Below are positions 29,256 through 34,143 of a stretch of DNA of 34,143 nucleotides, in pieces. The stretch covers positions 1 to 34,143 of the forward strand of contig JAPUHK010000202.1 of assembly GCA_027297745.1 (NCBI GenBank), given 5' to 3'. The notes below the pieces were generated by a model, which was given only the letters and a program-made list of their open reading frames with translations, did not search any database and was not told the origin of the DNA. Both the position numbers and the translations under genes were made by a program. The stretch comes from Planctomycetota bacterium. Its GTDB lineage: Bacteria > Planctomycetota > PLA2. Positions within the stretch are counted from its first letter, which is position 1. Every line of letters begins with the position of its first letter.

Positions 29256-30716
29256 ATGGCCCGGATTCTCCTGCTCAATGCGGCCGAGCCCGAAGAGCGG
29301 CGCGTAGCGCTGGTCCAGGACGGCCGGCTCGAGGCCTACCGGGTGGAGCGTGCCGGTTGTGCGTCAGCGCAGCGCGGCAACATCTACAAGGGCAAGGTCG
29401 TCAACCTCGAGACGGGGATCGGCGCGGCGTTCGTGGCGCTCGGCACGGGGCGCAACGGGTTCTTACACTTGAGCGACTGCCTGCCGCGTAACGGGAAGGC
29501 GCCCGCACGCATCGAGGACCACGTGGCGGTGGGGGACCCGGTGCTGGTGCAGGTGTCGCGCGAGAGTGTCGGTAGCAAAGGACCCATGCTGACCCAGGAC
29601 ATCGGCCTGCCCGGTCGCTTCCTCGTGTTGTTGCCGTTCTCCGAAGGGGGCGGCATCAGCCGGCGCATCACGGAGCGCAGCGAGCGCGAGAAGCTGCGCC
29701 AGCTGCTGGAGCACGTCCAGGCGCCCGCGGACGTCGGCTGGATCCTGCGCACCGCCGCGTCGGGGTGCACGCGCAAGGAGCTGCAACGGGACTTGAACTC
29801 GCTGCGCCGTGTCTGGCGCGCCATCGACGAGCGCTCTCGCGAGGCCAAGGCCCCCGCCCTGCTGCACGCCGAAGGCGACCTGCTCGTGCGTTCGTTACGC
29901 GACCTGGTCGACAAGCACGTGGACGAGATCCGCGTCGACGATGCCGAGGGATACGAGCAGGTGAAGGAGAGCCTGCGCGCCCTGCAGCCGCGCCTGCTGG
30001 ACCGGCTGCGCCTGTACGAGGACGCGCGGCCGCTGTTCCACGCCTACGAGATCGAGGATCAGGTGGACCGGCTGGCCTCACGCCGCCTGTCGCTACCGAG
30101 CGGTGGTTCGCTCGTGATCGACCGCACGGAGGCGCTGGTGGCCATCGACGTCAACTCGGGCCGCACGCGGGAGGAAGAGGGCCTCGAGGAGACAGCCCGG
30201 CGTACGAACCTCGATGCAGCGCCGGAGATCGCGTCCCAACTGCGGCTGCGTGACCTCGGCGGAGTGGTTGTGGTCGACTTCATCGACATGCTCGACAAGA
30301 ACTACGTGCGGGAGGTCGAGCGGACCCTGAAACAGGCGCTCAAGGCGGACCGAGCCAAGGTGCGCATGGGCCGCATTGGGCCTTTCGGCACTCTGGCGCT
30401 GACCCGGCAGCGGATCGGGGCCCAGGCAACAGGCGAGACCCGGACGTGTCCTGCCTGCGGGGGCGCGGGCGAGGTCCAGGACCCGCTGCACGTGGCGCTC
30501 AGAGCTTTCCGGGAGCTCAAGGAGCGCTGCTGCGGCGGCAAGGGCCGCCGCGGCCTGCGGGTGATCCTGCGCCCCGAGGCGGCCCGGCTGCTGCGGGAGC
30601 GGCGCAAGGAAGCCCTGGAGCAATTGCGCCGCAGCAGCGGCCGGAAGCTGCTGGTGGAGGAGGATCCGGACCTCGCCTGTGGAGCGTGGCGCCTGGAACA
30701 CGTGCGCTCGGCTTGA
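29256..30716 (+). CDS. rng: Ribonuclease E/G family endoribonuclease
   Basis: This 486-residue protein has the RNase G length and lacks a long RNase E scaffold tail. The S1 domain begins at GNIYKGKVVNLETGIGAAFV. The catalytic metal-binding Asp298 (VAIDVNSGR) and Asp341 (VVVDFIDML) align with Asp303 and Asp346 of E. coli RNase E. The zinc-link TCPACGGAG supplies Cys398 and Cys401. It cleaves AU-rich single-stranded RNA, matures rRNA and starts mRNA decay. ATG 29256 is chosen because MARILLLNA is the family start. The -35 element of the rplU promoter overlaps its stop codon. It lies directly before rplU-rpmA-obgE, a common arrangement. Confidence 0.95.
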   Translation: MARILLLNAAEPEERRVALVQDGRLEAYRVERAGCASAQRGNIYKGKVVNLETGIGAAFVALGTGRNGFLHLSDCLPRNGKAPARIEDHVAVGDPVLVQVSRESVGSKGPMLTQDIGLPGRFLVLLPFSEGGGISRRITERSEREKLRQLLEHVQAPADVGWILRTAASGCTRKELQRDLNSLRRVWRAIDERSREAKAPALLHAEGDLLVRSLRDLVDKHVDEIRVDDAEGYEQVKESLRALQPRLLDRLRLYEDARPLFHAYEIEDQVDRLASRRLSLPSGGSLVIDRTEALVAIDVNSGRTREEEGLEETARRTNLDAAPEIASQLRLRDLGGVVVVDFIDMLDKNYVREVERTLKQALKADRAKVRMGRIGPFGTLALTRQRIGAQATGETRTCPACGGAGEVQDPLHVALRAFRELKERCCGGKGRRGLRVILRPEAARLLRERRKEALEQLRRSSGRKLLVEEDPDLACGAWRLEHVRSA

Positions 30717-30740
30717 CCTTCCCCTTCAGCGGCGTATCTT
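30713..30740 (+). promoter_or_regulatory. Sigma-70-type promoter for rplU-rpmA
   Basis: TTGACC (30713-30718) and TATCTT (30735-30740) are separated by 16 bp, 24 bp before the rplU ATG. The -35 box contains the TGA stop of the RNase gene, so the ribosomal genes can be transcribed separately from it. Confidence 0.7.
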
Positions 30741-30764
30741 GTTCCGTTCCTGGGGACCCTAGCG

Positions 30765-31076
30765 ATGTACGCCGTCATAGAAGACCGAGGCCGCCAATAC
30801 ACAGTCCGCGAGGGCGAGATCCTCTCGCTGGACGTGGGCGGCTGGAGTGAGAACGAGGCGGTCGTGTTCGACCGCGTGCTGATGTTGAGCACGGACGACG
30901 GCGTCCAGGTGGGGCAGCCCACCGTGACCGGCGCCCAGGTCAAGGCGACCGTGCTGGGCGAGATCAAGGGTCCCAAGATCGTGGTTGTGAAGTTCAAGCG
31001 CCGCAAGAACTACCGGCGCAAGCAGGGCCACCGGCAGCGCTACGCCCGCGTCCGGATCGATCGCATCGAGAGCTGA
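30765..31076 (+). CDS. rplU: Large ribosomal subunit protein bL21
   Basis: This 103-residue protein is a full-length bL21. It starts with [17 protein letters not shown], continues with [21 protein letters not shown], and has the basic rRNA-binding stretch [18 protein letters not shown] before the C-terminal beta-strand. It binds 23S rRNA. The ATG at 30765 is 24 bp after a good promoter -10 element, and TGGGGACC provides a modest ribosome-binding site. The stop is 8 bp before rpmA. Confidence 0.98.
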   Translation: MYAVIEDRGRQYTVREGEILSLDVGGWSENEAVVFDRVLMLSTDDGVQVGQPTVTGAQVKATVLGEIKGPKIVVVKFKRRKNYRRKQGHRQRYARVRIDRIES

Positions 31077-31084
31077 GCGGGGAC

Positions 31085-31336
31085 ATGGCACATCACAAAG
31101 GCCAAGGAGCGACGCGCAACGGCCGCGACTCCAACGCGCAGCGGCGCGGCGTCAAGTGCTTCGGCGGGCAGACGGTGCTGGCGGGGGCGATCCTCGTGCG
31201 CCAGTGCGGCACTCGCTTCCGGCCCGGGCGCAACGTAGGTCTGGGCCGCGACTACACGCTCTTCGCGCTCAAGCCCGGCGTCGTCCGGTTCAACCAGAAC
31301 CGCCGCGTGGATGTGGTCGTCGAGGCGACGAACTAG
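31085..31336 (+). CDS. rpmA: Large ribosomal subunit protein bL27
   Basis: This 83-residue bL27 begins [20 protein letters not shown]. The N-terminal tail that reaches the peptidyl transferase centre is present without the extra cleaved extension found in Firmicutes. The core reads [18 protein letters not shown], then [28 protein letters not shown] before the ATG is the likely ribosome-binding site. It is co-transcribed with rplU. A 77-bp repeat element lies between it and obgE. Confidence 0.98.
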   Translation: MAHHKGQGATRNGRDSNAQRRGVKCFGGQTVLAGAILVRQCGTRFRPGRNVGLGRDYTLFALKPGVVRFNQNRRVDVVVEATN

Positions 31337-31366
31337 CGGCCGAAACCAACGGGCCGGCCGGGCGGT

Positions 31367-31443
31367 AGGGCGGCCGCGCAGGGCCGCCCCTACAAGGGGA
31401 TGCGTGCGCTTGCCCTTGTAGGGGCGCACCTATGTGTGCGCCC
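31367..31443. repeat. 77-bp three-dyad REP/MITE-like element, copy 2
   Basis: It has the same length and architecture as the element at 13724-13800: identical left and right hairpin stems and central 12-bp arms, with differences in the left loop and core plus one base in the right loop. It occupies most of the 163-bp rpmA-obgE gap, where these genes are otherwise usually close together. If transcribed, it would form strong hairpins between the two messages. Confidence 0.85.
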
Positions 31444-31499
31444 GGCGTTCGGCCACCTGTCGCGCCCGCCGGCGGGGGGCTTGTTGGCTTTTACACCCC

Positions 31500-32492
31500 A
31501 TGTTCCAGGACGAACGATCCATCCACGTCGTGTCCGGCAAGGGCGGCGATGGCATCGTTGCCTTCCGGCACGAGAAGTTCGCCCCGCGCGGCGGCCCCGC
31601 CGGAGGCAACGGCGGCCGCGGCGGCTCCGTGCTGCTGCGCGCCTCGCCGCAACTCACGACCTTCTTCGACATGGAGGACCGTGTCGAGTACCGCGCTCCC
31701 GCCGGCAAGCCGGGGGAGGGCAGTTGCCGCACAGGGGCCTCGGGGTCGGACCTGGTGATCGACGTCCCGGTGGGCACCATCGTCCGCGACCGCGACGAGG
31801 CGGCGGTGCTCGGCGACCTCGACCGGGAGGGGGCCACGTTGCAAGTGGCCGCCGGCGGCGGCGGGGGCCGCGGCAACGCAACGTTCGCCACCGCCACCAA
31901 CCAGACTCCCCGGGAGCGCACCTGCGGCGGCCAGTCCGAGGCACGCTGGCTGTGCCTCGAGCTGAAGCTGCTGGCGGACGTGGGGCTGGTGGGCCTGCCC
32001 AATGCGGGTAAGTCGACGCTGCTGAGCCGCATCAGCCGCGCCCGCCCCCGTATCGCGGACTATCCCTTCACGACGCTGCAGCCCCACCTCGGGATCGTGG
32101 CGGGCGAGGGCTACCGCTCCTTCACGGTGGCCGACCTGCCCGGGTTGATCGAGGGCGCCCACACCGGGACCGGGCTGGGGCACCGCTTCCTGCGCCACGT
32201 GGAGCGTACCCGGGTCCTGGTCCACATCGTGGATCTCCACGGAGGCCAGGCGGGCAGCGAGGGGCCCGGCCCCCTGGCCGCGTACCGGCAGGTCCGGGCC
32301 GAGCTGGAGGCCTACGGGCGCGGCCTGGGGGAGCGGCCCGAGATCGTGGCCGCCAACAAGCTGGACCTAGGGCCGCAAGACGAGGCTCTCAAGGAACTTC
32401 GGGCCGAAGTCGATAGGGAGATCATCCCGCTTTCGGGTGTCTCCGGAGAGGGTCTGCCTGCGCTGCTGGCAGCGATTGTCAGGCTCCTTTGA
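31500..32492 (+). CDS. obgE: GTPase ObgE/CgtA
   Basis: This 330-residue protein starts at ATG 31500. The Gly-rich Obg fold occupies about 1-157 (KGGDGIVAFRHEKF, GGPAGGNGGRGGSV, GGGGGRGNATFATATNQTP). The G domain has G1 GLPNAGKST at 165-173, switch region YPFTTLQPHLGIV, G3 DLPGLIEGAH and G4 NKLD near 286-289. There is no C-terminal OCT domain, which many species lack. ObgE binds the 50S subunit and links ribosome maturation to (p)ppGpp. The ribosome-binding site is poor, and a repeat element ends 56 bp upstream, so expression may differ from that of rpmA. The stop is 27 bp before the PilT-like start, or overlaps a TTG alternative. Confidence 0.97.
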   Translation: MFQDERSIHVVSGKGGDGIVAFRHEKFAPRGGPAGGNGGRGGSVLLRASPQLTTFFDMEDRVEYRAPAGKPGEGSCRTGASGSDLVIDVPVGTIVRDRDEAAVLGDLDREGATLQVAAGGGGGRGNATFATATNQTPRERTCGGQSEARWLCLELKLLADVGLVGLPNAGKSTLLSRISRARPRIADYPFTTLQPHLGIVAGEGYRSFTVADLPGLIEGAHTGTGLGHRFLRHVERTRVLVHIVDLHGGQAGSEGPGPLAAYRQVRAELEAYGRGLGERPEIVAANKLDLGPQDEALKELRAEVDREIIPLSGVSGEGLPALLAAIVRLL

Positions 32493-32518
32493 TTCGCCTC
32501 GGTCGGGGTGTGCACAAG

Positions 32519-33622
32519 ATGGACACCATCGAACTGTTCAGGATCCTGGTCAAGGAGCACGGCTCCGACCTGATCATCAAGACCAACGCCTGCCCCGCGA
32601 TGCGCGTGGACGGGCGCATCAAGTACCTGTCCGAGTCACACGTGCCCGAGGCCTTCGCGCGCGCGCTGCTCGAGCAAGTCTTGTCGCCGCCGCAGATCCG
32701 TACCTTCGAGGCGGAGGGCGAGGCGGATACCTCCTACGAGATCGAGAACGTCGGCCGCTTCCGCGCCAACATCTTCAGACAGCGCGGCCGGCTGGCCCTG
32801 GTCTTCCGCCACGTGCTCGACCGCATTCCGAGCTTCAAGGAGCTCAACCTCCCGATACGCCAGCTCACGGAGCTCGCCTCCTTGCAGCGCGGTCTCGTGC
32901 TCGCCACGGGAACCGCCGGCTCCGGCAAGACGACCACGCTCGCTGCGATGGTGGAGTTCATGAACCATCACTTCGAGCGCCACATCGTCACCGTCGAGGA
33001 TCCGATCGAGTACGTGTTCACCGACCGCAAGTCGATGATCAACCAGCGCGAGATCGGTTTCGACACACGCAACTTCAGCACGGCGCTGCGCCAGGTCGTG
33101 CGCCAGACGCCCGACTGCATCCTGATCGGTGAGATGCGTGACCAGGAGGCCGTCGCGGCGGCGCTTTCCGCGGCCGAGACGGGACACCTGGTGTTGTCCT
33201 CGCTGCACACGGTCAACGCTGTGCAGACGGTCGAGCGCATCCTGAGCTTCTTTCCCTCGCACCAGCACGGGCAGATCCGCCTGCAGCTGTCGCTGACACT
33301 GGAGGGCATCGTCAGCCAGCGGCTGCTGCCCCGCAAGAACAGCGAGGGGCGCGTGCCGGCGTGCGAGATCCTGCTGGGTACGCCCCGTATCCGCGAGCTG
33401 CTCCACGAGGGCGCCACGCTGGACCTGCCCAAGGCGGTCGAGGAAGGCTCCCACTATTACGGGACGCAGACCTTCCTGCAGTCGCTACGCGACCTCTATG
33501 AGCGCAACATGATCTCGCACGAGGACGCCATGGCTGCTGCGGACAACCCGGACGAGCTCAAGCTCGAGCTGAGCGGCGTGCAACGCGGCTCCCGCGCCCA
33601 GGACTTCGACTTCAAGTTCTAG
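32519..33622 (+). CDS. pilT: Type IV pilus retraction ATPase (PilT/PilU type)
   Basis: This 367-residue protein has all secretion-ATPase motifs: Walker A GTAGSGKT at 131-138, Asp box IVTVEDPIEYVF, Walker B CILIGEMRDQE and His box GHLVLSSLHTV. The first 100 residues are the PilT-type PAS-like N-domain, without the longer N-terminus of PilB. The C-terminus (LHEGATLDLPKAVEEG, then SLRDLYERNMISHEDAMAAA) diverges from the PilT AIRNLIRE pattern and leans towards PilU. Either role drives pilus retraction. ATG 32519 is preferred; TTG 32489 would overlap the obgE stop and GTG 32510 is also possible. It is separate from the pilM-secretin operon but functionally linked to it. Confidence 0.92.
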   Translation: MDTIELFRILVKEHGSDLIIKTNACPAMRVDGRIKYLSESHVPEAFARALLEQVLSPPQIRTFEAEGEADTSYEIENVGRFRANIFRQRGRLALVFRHVLDRIPSFKELNLPIRQLTELASLQRGLVLATGTAGSGKTTTLAAMVEFMNHHFERHIVTVEDPIEYVFTDRKSMINQREIGFDTRNFSTALRQVVRQTPDCILIGEMRDQEAVAAALSAAETGHLVLSSLHTVNAVQTVERILSFFPSHQHGQIRLQLSLTLEGIVSQRLLPRKNSEGRVPACEILLGTPRIRELLHEGATLDLPKAVEEGSHYYGTQTFLQSLRDLYERNMISHEDAMAAADNPDELKLELSGVQRGSRAQDFDFKF

Positions 33623-33630
33623 GGCCCGGG

Positions 33631-33740
33631 ATGCCCGGGGGCTGATCGAGGTCAAGCTGTCGAGGGACGGCCGCCCTCTCACCAAGCGCTTCGATGTCCG
33701 GGACCCGGAAGTAACGCAGGCGGCCCGCAGGCGCCGATGA
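33631..33740 (+). pseudogene. Possible frameshifted remnant of a small basic protein
   Basis: From 33642 to the TGA at 33738-33740 one frame reads LIEVKLSRDGRPLTKRFDVR and then DPEVTQAARRRR, with codon choice (C/G third positions) like real genes here. No normal start codon exists in that frame after the preceding stop. An ATG at 33631 would enter the frame if the run of five G at 33637-33641 had six, giving 36 codons. It matches no family I recognise and may be chance. Confidence 0.25.
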
Positions 33741-33904
33741 CAGGGAATGAGACACATCCGGGGGCCCGCGAGACCCAGGCTCAGGCCCGGACCGGGACCT
33801 GGAATAGGACGACGCTCCCTTTCGTCTAAGGAAACGGTCCCAAGGGGCTCAGGCGTGAGCCCTCGTCCCTATAATTGAACAGCGCCGCACAAGGCAGGTC
33901 CAAA
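33741..33904 (+). promoter_or_regulatory. Candidate promoter with overlapping dyad before the last gene
   Basis: A perfect TATAAT lies at 33870-33875, 29 bp before the last start codon. The place of the -35 box is occupied by a perfect 7-bp dyad, GGGCTCA-GGCG-TGAGCCC (33845-33862). A repressor or activator bound there would control the promoter. No TTGACA-like box was found. The rest of the gap is GC-rich and shows nothing else. Confidence 0.45.
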
Positions 33905-34143
33905 ATGACGGTCGGCTCGAACAAACGCATCCTCTCCATCCTCAACGTCGTGGCCGTGCTCGCTCTGGCCTCCACGGGCTACGCGTACGTGGCCCATGTC
34001 GGGCATCTGGGCGACGCGCCGGAGCGCCCCAGCTTCCAGCCGGAGGCGATCACCGGCCTGGGCAGCCTCAACGTAAAAATCGACAGCATCGGCATCACGC
34101 TCGGGCAGTGGATCGACGCCGTGGAGACGGTGGAGGTGACCAA
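33905..34143 (+). CDS. Single-anchor protein of unknown function (3' end outside window)
   Basis: Seventy-nine codons are visible. After a basic start (MTVGSNKR) residues about 9-30 form one hydrophobic segment (ILSILNVVAVLALASTGYAYV), read as a signal anchor. The exported part begins AHVGHLGDAPERPSFQPEAI and continues with a helix that looks regular (LGSLNVKIDSIGITLGQWID). The layout resembles the 4349-5218 protein (short cytosolic tip, anchor, then charged helices), but there is no clear sequence similarity in the visible part. AGGCAGG before the ATG is a fair ribosome-binding site. I do not recognise the family. Confidence 0.7.
   Translation, partial: MTVGSNKRILSILNVVAVLALASTGYAYVAHVGHLGDAPERPSFQPEAITGLGSLNVKIDSIGITLGQWIDAVETVEVT

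Noticed and set aside
31434-31499. An upstream in-frame start for obgE inside the 77-bp repeat
   Set aside because: It would add 22 repeat-encoded residues; the Obg fold begins directly after ATG 31500.

Overview
The window is a stretch of a high-GC (roughly two-thirds G+C by eye), densely coding bacterial chromosome. The organism is diderm: it has a secretin, lipoprotein signals and periplasmic or exported proteins. The mix of animal-type haem peroxidase, PQQ-type sugar dehydrogenase fused to cytochrome c, TrmFO, sigma-54, a regulatory-looking PTS set and a PilMNO/secretin pilus operon fits Planctomycetota or a Myxococcota-like lineage. No marker here fixes the phylum; Planctomycetota is my first guess, as inference only. 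Apart from two genes cut by the window ends, the coding sequences look intact.

Positions 1-9000 are accessory and mostly secreted or metabolic: a partial BNR/Asp-box propeller protein followed 4 bp later by a MoaD/ThiS-like sulfur carrier; a small unknown minus-strand protein; an animal-type haem peroxidase lipoprotein with IPT/TIG-like repeats; a Spy/CpxP-like single-anchor protein; an overlapping methyltransferase/HAD pair; and, on the minus strand, a sugar dehydrogenase-dihaem cytochrome lipoprotein. Positions 9100-15200 hold a galactokinase-like kinase, trmFO, an exported M14 carboxypeptidase, an exported TraB/GumN-like protein (minus strand) and a DUF6941-like protein.

Positions 15300-23650 are a housekeeping block: tRNA-Ser(GGA) (minus strand), SRP RNA, dnaX-ybaB-recR, then rpoN-truA-hpf-ptsN-ptsH-ptsI. 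Many neighbours overlap by 4 or 8 nt, implying translational coupling. The PTS proteins occur with no sugar permease, which points to a regulatory (Ntr-type) phosphorelay beside sigma-54. Positions 23970-29058 are a type IV pilus alignment and outer-membrane module (pilM, pilN, a pilO with a PilP/GspB-like C-terminal domain, secretin) ending in a clear intrinsic terminator. Positions 29256-32492 are the conserved rng-rplU-rpmA-obgE cluster, followed by a PilT/PilU-type retraction ATPase and the start of another single-anchor protein.

The least explained structure is between genes. Four intergenic elements are inverted repeats whose arms are built from short tandem 6-mers that differ from copy to copy while the two arms of each copy still match. 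Two 77-bp elements carry three nested dyads; one of them lies inside the rpmA-obgE cluster. A hairpin-forming MITE-like element of about 82 bp lies between divergent genes, and a 22-bp motif is repeated exactly 70 bp apart upstream of the peroxidase. There is no CRISPR array, prophage or recognisable transposase.
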